Shown one piece after another: positions 44,938-53,478 of a DNA stretch of 64,000 nt; within the stretch, counting starts at the first letter, position 1; every line of letters begins with the position of its first letter. The stretch lies in contig NZ_JABMKV010000001.1 of NCBI RefSeq assembly GCF_013204825.1, positions 992,001 through 1,056,000 of the forward strand, written 5' to 3'. Under the pieces are notes generated by a model that worked only from the letters and a program-made list of their open reading frames with translations, did not search any database and had not been told where the DNA came from. The translations under genes were made by a program, and so were the position numbers. This DNA is from Pedobacter boryungensis (GTDB lineage: Bacteria; Bacteroidota; Bacteroidia; Sphingobacteriales; Sphingobacteriaceae).

Positions 44938-46250
44938 TAAGCTGTTTTAACATCTTCTTCGCTATAATCTTTAATATCAGTGATGTAACCGTTAATCAAT
45001 AGAAAATCAAATAGAGGTTTTGCATCCGGAGTTACCGGCATGTTTTCAGTAGAGATCACTGTATTTGTTTTTTTATCCATAAAAGGATAAGCGAAAAGTT
45101 TCACATTTTGCGTGAACATATCACTCACATATGCCAACAATTGACTTGAATAATTATCGCCGAAGTTTTTAGAATTGAAAACGAATTTAAGGTTATTAAT
45201 ATTTGTCGAAATCCCAACACTTTTTGGTTTACAGCGGCTTAAATATTTGGCTAATCTATTATGTCGTGTAAAATTAGAAACAATTACTAAATTCCCTGTT
45301 TTGCACATATCTTCAGCTCTTTTAGCTACAGCTTCTAAATCAATGTCATCAGGAGTTTCTTGCTCATCAGTTAAAACGTTCGTTAACAAAACCTCTATCA
45401 TCACAGCAAGATCGCCATCTTCTACAGTGTTTGTACGTTTAAATTGTTCGGTTGCTTTATTAAATAAATTAAAGTTAGGCAATGATTTTTGACCGTATTT
45501 AGTCCTCAAAATCATAATGTCTTTCTTATACAATAAATCTTTAGCTTGACGAGGGTGTCCATCTGCATCAAAAATAGCTGCTGCAGAAAAATCTTTCATA
45601 ATTAAATAAAGATTTAAGAGTGTATTATTCACATCTCCAAAAGCGGGTCCTTTTACCGAAATTAAGTCAATTTCCACCGAACCAACAGTTAAATTATCTG
45701 CTAATGATTCTATCATCACCTTTGGTTCATGGTAATGATAAAAAGCAGCGTAAACTAAGTTTACACCAATAATACCTAATACGCGTTGCTGCATATTTAC
45801 ATCGGTATCTAATAACCGAACATGGAAAAATATTTCGTTTGGCAAACCTTCTGGTTCATTCTGAAAACGAATTCCCACCCAACCATGGGGTTCATTTGTC
45901 CGTTTAAAATTTAACGTAGTAACAGTATCTGCAAATGCAAAAAAGGTACGATTATCATATTTTTCACCTAACAAACGTTCGTTAAGCAAACCAAATTCAT
46001 GATCTAGCATTCTTAAAAGTCTATTCTGACTTACATATCTACCAGACGCTTCTGCACCATAGATCGCATCACTAAAAGTCATATCATAGGCCGACATGGT
46101 TTTAGCCACTGTACCGGAAGCTGCGCCAGCCGTAAAAAAATTACGTGCTACTTCTTGCCCTGCACCTATTTCTGCAAATGTCCCATAAATTTGTTCGTTT
46201 AGATTTATTTTTAAGGCCTTACGCTTGGTATCAAGAATTTCTCTTTCCAT
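44937..46250 (-). CDS. Conserved protein of unknown function, 437 residues
   Basis: I do not recognise a characterised family. It starts MEREILDTKRKALKINLN, with the striking motif YGTFAEIGAGQEVARNFF at 22-39 and AKTMSAYDMTFSDAIYG soon after. There is no signal peptide, membrane helix, P-loop or Rossmann motif. The fold appears mixed alpha/beta with a cytoplasmic location. Database entries for such proteins may carry a nucleotidyltransferase name, but I see no HxGH motif. It is translationally coupled to rlmF (TAATG). Confidence 0.75.
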   Translation of the reverse strand: MEREILDTKRKALKINLNEQIYGTFAEIGAGQEVARNFFTAGAASGTVAKTMSAYDMTFSDAIYGAEASGRYVSQNRLLRMLDHEFGLLNERLLGEKYDNRTFFAFADTVTTLNFKRTNEPHGWVGIRFQNEPEGLPNEIFFHVRLLDTDVNMQQRVLGIIGVNLVYAAFYHYHEPKVMIESLADNLTVGSVEIDLISVKGPAFGDVNNTLLNLYLIMKDFSAAAIFDADGHPRQAKDLLYKKDIMILRTKYGQKSLPNFNLFNKATEQFKRTNTVEDGDLAVMIEVLLTNVLTDEQETPDDIDLEAVAKRAEDMCKTGNLVIVSNFTRHNRLAKYLSRCKPKSVGISTNINNLKFVFNSKNFGDNYSSQLLAYVSDMFTQNVKLFAYPFMDKKTNTVISTENMPVTPDAKPLFDFLLINGYITDIKDYSEEDVKTA

Positions 46251-46267
46251 GGTGCAAAAATAACAAA

Positions 46268-46340
46268 AATCATTAGTTCATTAGCATCAATGGTCTATTA
46301 CTTCAACTGACTAAATATTTAAACCAATGAACAAATGATT
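46268..46340. repeat. Imperfect inverted repeat of CATTAG/CAATG words
   Basis: AATCATTAGTTCATTAG (about 46268-46284) is complementary, with two mismatches, to CCAATGAACAAATGATT (about 46324-46340). It lies between hsp20 and the 437-residue gene. No GC-rich stem or T run makes it a normal terminator. Confidence 0.6.
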
Positions 46341-46410
46341 ATAAAAAAGATAAGGGCAACATCTTTCGATGCTCCCTTACCAACCTTAAACTCAAAATCA
46401 AACTATTGTA

Positions 46411-46845
46411 TTATGAAACTACAATTTCTTTATGTGCTTCTTTAGCTTCGTCTTTTTTACCAATGGTAATTGTTAAAATTCCATTAATATATTCTGCACT
46501 AATTTTTTCTGCGTCAATCCCTTCTGGCAATACAAATGATCTTGCAAATGAAGTATACTCAAACTCTTTACGTGTATAATCTTTTTGTACGTCAGTATTT
46601 TCTGCTTTTTTCTCTACCCAAACAGAAAGGTTATCTTTTTTAAGATCAATTTTGAAATCTTCTTTATTTAAGCCAGGAGCAGCTAATTCAATTTTGTAAT
46701 CACTTGTGTTTTCATAAATGTTTACATTAGGTACTTTATTTACACCGTAATTTTTATTTAATGCATCGCTAAACAAAGAATCGAAAACATTGTTAAAATA
46801 TGGTGCTGTGTTTCTTGTTTTGTTGTTAAATTTTACTAAAGTCAT
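46411..46845 (-). CDS. Small heat shock protein, Hsp20/alpha-crystallin family
   Basis: 144 residues. The alpha-crystallin domain spans about 38-135: VNIYENTSDYKIELAAPGLNK at its start, YTSFARSFVLPEGIDAEKI and GILTITIGKK at its end. It is an ATP-independent chaperone that holds unfolding proteins. A strong Shine-Dalgarno sequence precedes it, unusual in this window and consistent with high stress-induced translation. Confidence 0.95.
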   Translation of the reverse strand: MTLVKFNNKTRNTAPYFNNVFDSLFSDALNKNYGVNKVPNVNIYENTSDYKIELAAPGLNKEDFKIDLKKDNLSVWVEKKAENTDVQKDYTRKEFEYTSFARSFVLPEGIDAEKISAEYINGILTITIGKKDEAKEAHKEIVVS

Positions 46846-46853
46846 TTTAAATC

Positions 46854-46858
46854 CTCCG
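46854..46858 (-). promoter_or_regulatory. Strong Shine-Dalgarno site before hsp20
   Basis: The minus strand reads GGAGG, then seven bases, then the ATG. Most genes in this window lack such a site. Confidence 0.7.
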
Positions 46859-46917
46859 TTATATATATTTTAAATTATAATTGTTCATATTCAAACCTCA
46901 TTCCAACCCTATTATTT

Positions 46918-47406
46918 ATGTTTTTTAAGACATTTTGGCGAAAAAAAGAAATTGCAACAGACAAAAAGTCAGTTAATCTTGGTCATTCAGACAGTTTCAA
47001 GTATAAAACTACAATTGAAATGCGTTTTGCTGATTTAGATATGATGGGTCATGTAAATAATGCGGTTTATTTTACTTACATGGAAATTGGAAGAACAAAG
47101 TATTGGAATCATGCCATAAAATGGGATTGGCAAACCACAGGTGTTATAATTGGTCAAGCATCAATAGATTATTTAGCACCACTATTTTTAGGTGATAAAA
47201 TAACAATGCAGGTACGCACTTCTAGAATAGGAACTACAAGTTTTGATTTAGAATATTTGATTTCAAAAGAAATAAATGGGAAAGAGATAATTTGCAGTAG
47301 AGGCAAAACTGTTTGCGTGGCTTTTGATTATAACTCAAAAAAGCCTGTCGCAATTCCAGATAAGGAAAGAAATAAAATGATGGAATTTGAACAACTTGCT
47401 GGTTAG
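46918..47406 (+). CDS. Acyl-CoA thioesterase, 4HBT fold
   Basis: 162 residues. An N-terminal basic stretch (FFKTFWRKKEIATDKK) precedes the hotdog domain: MRFADLDMMGHVNNAVYFTYME (Asp and His of the active site), VIIGQASIDYLAPLFLGDKI and a C-terminal VAIPDKERNKM. It is longer at the N-terminus than the other two thioesterases here. Divergent from hsp20. Confidence 0.9.
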   Translation: MFFKTFWRKKEIATDKKSVNLGHSDSFKYKTTIEMRFADLDMMGHVNNAVYFTYMEIGRTKYWNHAIKWDWQTTGVIIGQASIDYLAPLFLGDKITMQVRTSRIGTTSFDLEYLISKEINGKEIICSRGKTVCVAFDYNSKKPVAIPDKERNKMMEFEQLAG

Positions 47407-47411
47407 CTAGC

Positions 47412-47465
47412 GGTTTGGTTCATTGGATAATTGGCTCAGTAACCAATCATCCAACAATCCATCAA
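47412..47465. repeat. Inverted repeat of ATTGG words between convergent genes
   Basis: GGATAATTGG is complementary to CCAATCATCC with one mismatch, within a tract of TTGG/CCAA words. It may serve as a bidirectional terminator for the thioesterase and the FAD oxidase. Confidence 0.55.
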
Positions 47466-48866
47466 CTAATTAAATATCTTACCAGGATTTAAAATCCCTT
47501 TCGGATCAAAAACCTTTTTAATATTGCGCATTAAACTTAAGTGAATTTCGCTGTATTTAATAGACATATAATTCTTTTGCACTAATCCAATGCCATGTTC
47601 ACCAGAAATTGTTCCACCTAAGTCGGTTGTTAATTCAAATATCTCTACAATACCATCTTTCAACTTATCATTCCAATCTTCATCACTCATACTGCCTTTA
47701 ATAATATTAATGTGCAAGTTTCCATCTCCTGCGTGTCCATAACAAACACTTTCAAAACCATATTTAGTACCAATTTCTTTAATTCCATTGATCAACTTTG
47801 GCAATGCAGCCCTAGGTACAACCGTATCTTCTTCTTTATAAACTGAGTTTGATTTTACAGATTCGGCCATTGTTCTACGCATTCGCCATAAATCTTCTTT
47901 TTGTTGCGCTGTATCTGCAAAAAGAACTTCTGTACATCCAAATTCTTCGAGTACCATATTTACCTTTTCACAATCTTTAAAAATGGTGTCTAAGTCATCT
48001 CCATCAAACTCAATCATTAAAAATGCATTTACATCATCTTTTAAATCGAACTTTATATCATCAAATTTAATTACCCACTCTACCCCTTTCCTTTCCATAA
48101 ACTCTAATGCAGATGGCGTAATTCCTGCTCTAAAAATAGCTGATACTGCCGCACAAGCTTGTTCATTTGTAGCAAATGAACCTAACATCAATACAGTTTG
48201 ACTCACTGCAGGAATTAGTTTTGTTACAATTTTAGTAACTACTGCCAAAGTTCCTTCCGAACCGATCATCAGCTGTGTTAAATTATAACCAGAAGCATAT
48301 TTTAATGTATTTGCACCAGTCCAAATTACATCACCATTAGCCAAAACAATTTCTAAATTGAGAATATATTCACGAATAGTACCATATTTAACTACTCTTG
48401 GCCCACCAGAACCATGCGCTACATTACCACCAATAAAACATGAACCTTTACTACTCGGATCTACCGGATAAAGCAATCCCTTTTCGGCAATGGCATTCAT
48501 AAATTCCTCAGTAATTACACCAGGCTCAACAGTAGCTTGTAAATTTTCAGTATCAATATCTATAATTGCTTTAAATTTTTCCATTGACAATAGAACTCCA
48601 CCAAAAATTGGCAAAGCAGCGCCACTTAAACCAGTTCCTCCGCCACGTGGCGTAACCGGAATGTGATATTGGTTACAGATTTTAAGCAGTGCTGAAACAC
48701 TAGCAGTATCTACAGGCTTAACCACAACTTCTGGGAAATAGCTCAAATCTTCAGTTTCATCATGACCATAATTTGCTAATGATTCATCATCAACAAAAAC
48801 ATTTGCTTTACCAATAGCATTTTCAATTTCAGCTAAAATAGCGCTCGTAATTTTGGTGTATTCCAT
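47466..48866 (-). CDS. FAD-linked oxidase, glycolate oxidase GlcD / D-lactate dehydrogenase type
   Basis: 466 residues. The FAD PCMH domain has VTPRGGGTGLSGAALPIFGG and NVAHGSGGPRVVKYG. The C-terminal domain has CYGHAGDGNLHINI, GTISGEHGIGL and DPKGILNPGKIF. It oxidises a 2-hydroxyacid such as glycolate or D-lactate. The iron-sulfur partner (GlcF) is not adjacent. It is 1 bp from folB. Confidence 0.9.
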   Translation of the reverse strand: MEYTKITSAILAEIENAIGKANVFVDDESLANYGHDETEDLSYFPEVVVKPVDTASVSALLKICNQYHIPVTPRGGGTGLSGAALPIFGGVLLSMEKFKAIIDIDTENLQATVEPGVITEEFMNAIAEKGLLYPVDPSSKGSCFIGGNVAHGSGGPRVVKYGTIREYILNLEIVLANGDVIWTGANTLKYASGYNLTQLMIGSEGTLAVVTKIVTKLIPAVSQTVLMLGSFATNEQACAAVSAIFRAGITPSALEFMERKGVEWVIKFDDIKFDLKDDVNAFLMIEFDGDDLDTIFKDCEKVNMVLEEFGCTEVLFADTAQQKEDLWRMRRTMAESVKSNSVYKEEDTVVPRAALPKLINGIKEIGTKYGFESVCYGHAGDGNLHINIIKGSMSDEDWNDKLKDGIVEIFELTTDLGGTISGEHGIGLVQKNYMSIKYSEIHLSLMRNIKKVFDPKGILNPGKIFN

Positions 48867-48867
48867 T

Positions 48868-49230
48868 TTATTTTGAAGAAGTATATTTTAATTGTACAAA
48901 TGAATGACCTATCTCGCCAGGCATAGGTGGATGTATTTTTTTTATCCCAACAGTTGTTGTTGCTATAAATGGATAAACTTTTATTAACTCATCTATTATA
49001 TTTTTAACGACTGTTTCTAGCAGCTTTTGCGTCTTTTGCATAGCCGATATGAGAATTGTATTGATCACCTCATAGTTTACGGTTTGCTTTAAATCTTCTG
49101 TATCGCCAGTTGGTATAAAAGTTACCTCAATATCCACAGAAAAATGACTTCCTGTGAGCTGTTCTTCAGGATAAAATCCGTGAAAAGCATAAAACTTTAC
49201 ATCTTTTAAGGCAACTGTTTGTACAAACAT
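48868..49230 (-). CDS. folB: Dihydroneopterin aldolase
   Basis: 120 residues from the ATG at 49230. It has KDVKFYAFHGFYPEEQLTGS, VDIEVTF, TVNYEVI and a C-terminal KKIHPPMPG. It cleaves dihydroneopterin in folate synthesis. The in-frame ATG at 49266 lies in the promoter and is rejected. It overlaps by spacing only 1 bp with the FAD oxidase downstream. Confidence 0.93.
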   Translation of the reverse strand: MFVQTVALKDVKFYAFHGFYPEEQLTGSHFSVDIEVTFIPTGDTEDLKQTVNYEVINTILISAMQKTQKLLETVVKNIIDELIKVYPFIATTTVGIKKIHPPMPGEIGHSFVQLKYTSSK

Positions 49231-49263
49231 TAGGTTTAACTTATTTAAAAGCAATTTATGTAG

Positions 49264-49271
49264 CAAAATTA
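49264..49271 (-). promoter_or_regulatory. -7 element of folB
   Basis: The minus strand reads TAATTTTG; the predicted start near 49257 excludes the ATG at 49266. Confidence 0.5.
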
Positions 49272-49311
49272 ATTTTTTTAACGGTTTTAACTAGTCATTA
49301 TAGTAAATTAT

Positions 49312-49319
49312 TACCTTTG
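49312..49319 (+). promoter_or_regulatory. -7 element of the acyl-CoA dehydrogenase gene
   Basis: TACCTTTG predicts a start near 49325, which supports the ATG at 49356 and excludes the TTG at 49317. Confidence 0.5.
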
Positions 49320-49355
49320 GTTTTACCAAAAAGCATAACCAAATCGCTACAAAAC

Positions 49356-50546
49356 ATGAATAAATCGACCAAGAAAGATCTTTACGAAGCACCAGATTAT
49401 TATCAATTAGATGAGCTTTTATCAGAAGAACATCTTTTAATTCGCTCAACTGTAAGAGATTGGGTTAAAAAAGAAGTAAGTCCGATAATTGAAGATTATG
49501 CTCAAAGAGCCGAATTTCCTAAACATTTAATTAAGGGTTTAGGAGAAATTGGTGCATTTGGACCGACAATTCCAGTTGAATATGGAGGAGCAGGTTTAGA
49601 TTACACTGCATATGGAATTATTATGCAGGAAATTGAACGTGGAGATTCAGGTATCCGTTCTACGGCATCTGTTCAAGGTTCTTTAGTCATGTACCCTATT
49701 TATGCTTATGGCACAGAAGAGCAACGTAAAAAATATTTACCAAAACTAGCCACAGGTGAGATAATGGGTTGTTTTGGTTTAACAGAACCAGATCACGGTT
49801 CTAATCCTGGCGGGATGGTAACCAACATTAAAGATAAAGGCGATCATTATCTTTTAAATGGTGCAAAAATGTGGATTTCTAATGCCCCATTTGCAGATAT
49901 TGCTGTGGTTTGGGCTAAGGATGAGGAAGGAAAAATACGCGGAATGGTAGTAGAACGTGGTATGGAAGGTTTTACTACACCAGAAACACATGGCAAATGG
50001 AGTTTACGAGCTTCTGCAACTGGTGAGTTAGTTTTTGATAATGTAAAAGTTCCAAAAGAAAATATTTTCCCAGACATTAAAGGTTTAAAAGGACCTTTAG
50101 GCTGTTTAAACCAGGCTCGTTACGGCATTGCTTGGGGCGCATTGGGTGCTGCAATGGATTGCTATGATACAGCTTTACGTTATTCAAAAGAACGAATTCA
50201 GTTTGGAAAACCAATTGGCGGATTTCAATTACAACAAAAGAAATTAGCAGAAATGATTACCGAAATCACAAAAGGTCAATTATTGGTTTGGCGTTTAGGA
50301 GTTTTAAAAAGTGAGAATAGAGCAACTGCAGAACAAATTTCTATGGCTAAACGAAACAGTGTTGAAATTGCTTTAGATATTGCTCGTAATGCTCGTCAAA
50401 TGTTAGGTGGAATGGGGATAACTGGTGAATATTCGATTATGAGACACATGATGAATTTAGAATCTGTAGTTACTTACGAGGGAACTCATGACGTACATTT
50501 ATTAATAACTGGAATGGACGTAACAGGTTTAAATGCATTCAAATAA
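49356..50546 (+). CDS. Acyl-CoA dehydrogenase, glutaryl-CoA dehydrogenase-like
   Basis: 396 residues from the ATG at 49356. It has the GCDH-type DSGIRSTASVQGSLVMYPIY (Arg for the glutaryl carboxylate), CFGLTEPDHGSNPGGM, GAKMWISNAPFADIAVVWA, ARQMLGGMGITGEYSI and the catalytic glutamate in VTYEGTHDVH. It would oxidise and decarboxylate glutaryl-CoA in lysine or tryptophan breakdown, but other acyl substrates are possible. A START-domain protein follows 5 bp on. Confidence 0.92.
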   Translation: MNKSTKKDLYEAPDYYQLDELLSEEHLLIRSTVRDWVKKEVSPIIEDYAQRAEFPKHLIKGLGEIGAFGPTIPVEYGGAGLDYTAYGIIMQEIERGDSGIRSTASVQGSLVMYPIYAYGTEEQRKKYLPKLATGEIMGCFGLTEPDHGSNPGGMVTNIKDKGDHYLLNGAKMWISNAPFADIAVVWAKDEEGKIRGMVVERGMEGFTTPETHGKWSLRASATGELVFDNVKVPKENIFPDIKGLKGPLGCLNQARYGIAWGALGAAMDCYDTALRYSKERIQFGKPIGGFQLQQKKLAEMITEITKGQLLVWRLGVLKSENRATAEQISMAKRNSVEIALDIARNARQMLGGMGITGEYSIMRHMMNLESVVTYEGTHDVHLLITGMDVTGLNAFK

Positions 50547-50551
50547 CCATA

Positions 50552-50938
50552 ATGAAAAATTATAAAAAATACTTACCCTTACCTGCTTCGCCAGAAGAAG
50601 TTTATTTAGCCTTAACAAAAGCTCAAAGTATACAATTATGGACCGGAGCCGAGGTAGAGTTTATAGAGGAAGCTGGAACAGAATTTTCTTTTTGGGATGG
50701 TGATATTGTAGGTAAAAACATTGAGTTTGATCCCAATAAAAAAATCGTTCAACAATGGTATTTTGGAGAAGATAGTGAACCATCAATAGTAACTATTAAA
50801 CTACATGAAGATAAAAAAGGTACTTCTTTAGAATTTGTACAAACTAATATCCCTGAGGAAGATTATAAAGATTTTACTGAAGGAATTGAGGAGTATTTTT
50901 TAGGTGGACTAGCTGATTTTTTTGAAGTGGAATTTTAA
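50552..50938 (+). CDS. START/SRPBCC-domain protein (AHSA1-like)
   Basis: 128 residues. PASPEEVYLALTKAQSIQLWTG opens a helix-grip fold, then FSFWDGDIVGKNIEFDPNKK, IVQQWYFGEDSEPS and a C-terminal helix EGIEEYFLGGLADFFEVEF. It binds an unknown hydrophobic ligand or a client protein. In operon with the acyl-CoA dehydrogenase. Confidence 0.85.
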   Translation: MKNYKKYLPLPASPEEVYLALTKAQSIQLWTGAEVEFIEEAGTEFSFWDGDIVGKNIEFDPNKKIVQQWYFGEDSEPSIVTIKLHEDKKGTSLEFVQTNIPEEDYKDFTEGIEEYFLGGLADFFEVEF

Positions 50939-50997
50939 TATTTATTTCTGTTTAAGAATGTTTTGTATTTTAGAAAGCAAAATAAACGCTCTAAATT

Positions 50998-51800
50998 ATG
51001 TTCATCAAAAGGAATAGTTTCCTCCTAATTCTGCTTTTACTAAGCGGTTTTATCTCTTCATGCGGTAGCTTAAACAGCACACTACCTGTATTTTACACAC
51101 CTGCATCTACCTCAAATCACGTTTCCTATTTACCAAAACCTATGATGGCAGATAGCGTGAAAACTAAAAATTACTTAAGTGTAAGTTTTTCAAACAATAC
51201 TTTGCCATATGAAACTGGAGATATGGTAATGGGATTTATAAATTACAATCGTTCACATGTTATAAATAATATTAATTTCTCATACGGTGGTTTTGCCTAT
51301 TTTGGCGGTACATCTAGAGGCTACGAAAATTCGACACGTAAAATTAGTGATGAATTTTATGGAAAAGGTTTTCAAGGTTTGGGATTAAGAACTTCAATTG
51401 GTTATGCTGAACAATCAGGTAATACAGAGTTTAGAGTATTAAATTGGGAAAATTCTGTAGTATTTGAAGGAGGAGGCTATTCTTCTTTCATTAAAAAAGA
51501 AAGAGAAAAACACGATCCTTTATCTATTACCTCAGATAAAACAACCTTATATTCTACAGGTGGGTCTACTGAAGTTATTTGGTACGGCAAAAAAATAGGG
51601 ATAGACAATATGGATTTCGCCTGTTTTTAGGAGCCACTATAGGTTTACAACATAATATTAATTATACATCTGAAAAGATTAGTGGTATGGCTTCAGATTT
51701 TTCTTTTTTCTTGAAAATTAGAAATGCTTATGGCATACTCAGCAGTGGCAACAACTTAATGAATAACTCTGGAAAAATCACTTTAGGTTACTCATTTTAA
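50998..51800 (+). pseudogene. Outer-membrane lipoprotein gene with a frameshift
   Basis: The first frame gives a lipoprotein signal (LLLSGFISSCGS) and a beta-rich domain of 210 residues ending at a stop at 51630. The second frame continues the same protein without a stop to 51800 and ends ITLGYSF, a typical outer-membrane barrel tail. The frames join at a run of seven A at 51589-51595; one extra A restores a 267-residue protein. It may be a sequencing indel, a broken gene, or slippage. The family is not recognised. Confidence 0.8.
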
Positions 51801-51842
51801 AACAATTTCCCTATAAAGCTGTTCCTTAATAAATTTAATATT

Positions 51843-52058
51843 ATGGGCAGAACATTAAGCATTATTTTAATTGTATTAGGTATAATACTATTAATTTGGA
51901 CAGGTTTTACTTACACTAAAAGGGAAAAAGTAATTGATGCGGGACCTATTCAGGTTTCTGCAGATAAAGAAAAATCTGTGAACTGGCCACCATATGTAGG
52001 CGGTATAGTTTTAATAGCTGGAGTTATAATCTTTGTAAGTTCTAAAAAAAATAGCTAG
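51843..52058 (+). CDS. Small two-helix membrane protein
   Basis: 71 residues, not recognised. Two membrane helices (about 4-22, SIILIVLGIILLIWTGFTY, and 48-66, YVGGIVLIAGVIIFV) flank a polar loop. Similar small proteins are common in Bacteroidota. It is followed by a strong terminator. Confidence 0.7.
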   Translation: MGRTLSIILIVLGIILLIWTGFTYTKREKVIDAGPIQVSADKEKSVNWPPYVGGIVLIAGVIIFVSSKKNS

Positions 52059-52070
52059 GTAATTTAAAAT

Positions 52071-52110
52071 AAAAAGAAGAGAATTTAACCAATTAAATTC
52101 TCTTCTTTTT
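52071..52110. terminator. Bidirectional terminator between the small membrane gene and lysA
   Basis: An 18-bp perfect inverted repeat (AAAAAGAAGAGAATTTAA and its complement) with a CCAA loop. The outer A and T runs serve both strands. Confidence 0.85.
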
Positions 52111-52115
52111 ATTTG

Positions 52116-53285
52116 TCAGCTAATACACTGAGCTATTTTTTCGCTAGAAACAGTTTGTACATTTTCTCTTAAATTATAATGGGATGCCATTACTTCTCCG
52201 TACGCTCCAGCACTTCTAATTGCAATAAGGTCATTTCTAAAGGTTTCTGGTAATTGAACTTCCTTGCCAAAACAATCTGTACTCTCGCAAATTGGTCCTA
52301 CGACATCATATTTGACAATCTCAGTACTTGTTTGTGATAGATTTTCTATTTGATGATAAGCTTGATACAACGCTGGACGCATTAATTCTGTCATACCAGC
52401 ATCTAAAATGATAAAATTCTTTTTCTTACCATTCTTAACGTAAAGCACTCTGCTTATTAAAGAGGCGCTTTGGCCAACTAATGCCCTACCCAATTCAAAA
52501 TGAACTTCCTGATACGGTTTTATCGCTAAGAAATCTGCAAAAATTTTAAAGTATGATTCAAAATCAGGAATTTGCTGATTTGGATGATGATAATCTATAC
52601 CCAAACCTCCACCAACATTTAAAACAGTTACTTTAAATCCATGATCTTCAAACCAAGCAGCAAACTCATTTACACGAACACAAAGATTTTTATAAACATC
52701 CAAATTCGTAATCTGAGAACCGATATGAAAGTGAATACCAATGAATTGCAAATTTGGTGAAATATTTAAAACATCCGCACAGGCTGGCATATCCCAAGAG
52801 TTAACACCAAACTTATTTTCATCTAAACCAGTGGTGATATTTGCATGTGTATGTGCATCAACATTTGGATTAATTCGAATAGCAATTTTAGCAATTTTAC
52901 CTTTCTTTTCTGCTAAATCATTAATTACAGAAAGCTCTTGTACAGATTCTACATTAAAACAAAAAATATCATTATCTAATGCATCGTTAATTTCTTTATC
53001 TGATTTACCAACCCCCGCAAAAACAACTTTTTCTTTAGCAAAACCCATTTCTAAGGCTTTTTTCACCTCGCCTCCACTTACGCAATCTGCACCAAAGCCA
53101 ACTTCTTCAATCTTTTTTAATACGATTGGATTAAAATTAGCTTTCATTGCATAATGCACATGAAATTTGTACGCACTTGCAGCTTTATTACATGCATTTA
53201 AGGTATTTTCAAGCAACTTTAAATCGTAATAGTAAAACGGAGTTTCTAATTTAGAGAAATGTGCTATATCTTTATCGGAAAACAT
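52116..53285 (-). CDS. lysA: Diaminopimelate decarboxylase
   Basis: 389 residues. The PLP lysine K48 is in HYAMKANFNP, and the protein has GADCVSGGEVKKAL, IGIHFHIGSQI, LNVGGGLGIDY and GPICESTDCFG with the specificity cysteine. It is the last step of lysine synthesis. lysC lies 0.2 kb away on the same strand, with a small gene on the other strand between them. Confidence 0.96.
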   Translation of the reverse strand: MFSDKDIAHFSKLETPFYYYDLKLLENTLNACNKAASAYKFHVHYAMKANFNPIVLKKIEEVGFGADCVSGGEVKKALEMGFAKEKVVFAGVGKSDKEINDALDNDIFCFNVESVQELSVINDLAEKKGKIAKIAIRINPNVDAHTHANITTGLDENKFGVNSWDMPACADVLNISPNLQFIGIHFHIGSQITNLDVYKNLCVRVNEFAAWFEDHGFKVTVLNVGGGLGIDYHHPNQQIPDFESYFKIFADFLAIKPYQEVHFELGRALVGQSASLISRVLYVKNGKKKNFIILDAGMTELMRPALYQAYHQIENLSQTSTEIVKYDVVGPICESTDCFGKEVQLPETFRNDLIAIRSAGAYGEVMASHYNLRENVQTVSSEKIAQCIS

Positions 53286-53290
53286 AATCT

Positions 53291-53467
53291 TTGAAATTTC
53301 TATTTATACTCTTCTTGGTCTTTTTGGCAATAATGTATGCCGGTAATTATATCGATTACAAAAATGGAAATATTAGCCGAAAGGAGTTTGAACGCAGAAT
53401 CCGACTTTCTATCTTACTTTTGTTGGTTATCATTTTTCTCTATTTCTATCTTAGAAAAAGAGTGTAA
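53291..53467 (+). CDS. Small two-helix membrane protein with TTG start
   Basis: 58 residues from a TTG, MKFLFILFLVFLAIMYAG, then a polar NYIDYKNGNISRKEFERRI and a second helix LSILLLLVIIFLYFYL and a basic end. A stop lies two codons before the TTG. The only ATG in frame (53333) would remove the first helix, so TTG is preferred. It overlaps no gene and sits between lysA and lysC on the opposite strand. Function unknown. Confidence 0.55.
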   Translation: MKFLFILFLVFLAIMYAGNYIDYKNGNISRKEFERRIRLSILLLLVIIFLYFYLRKRV

Positions 53468-53478
53468 ATGCGCATTAT

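Noticed and set aside
49317..49355. An N-terminal extension of the acyl-CoA dehydrogenase from a TTG
   Set aside because: The TTG lies in the -7 promoter element, and the family start fits the ATG at 49356.
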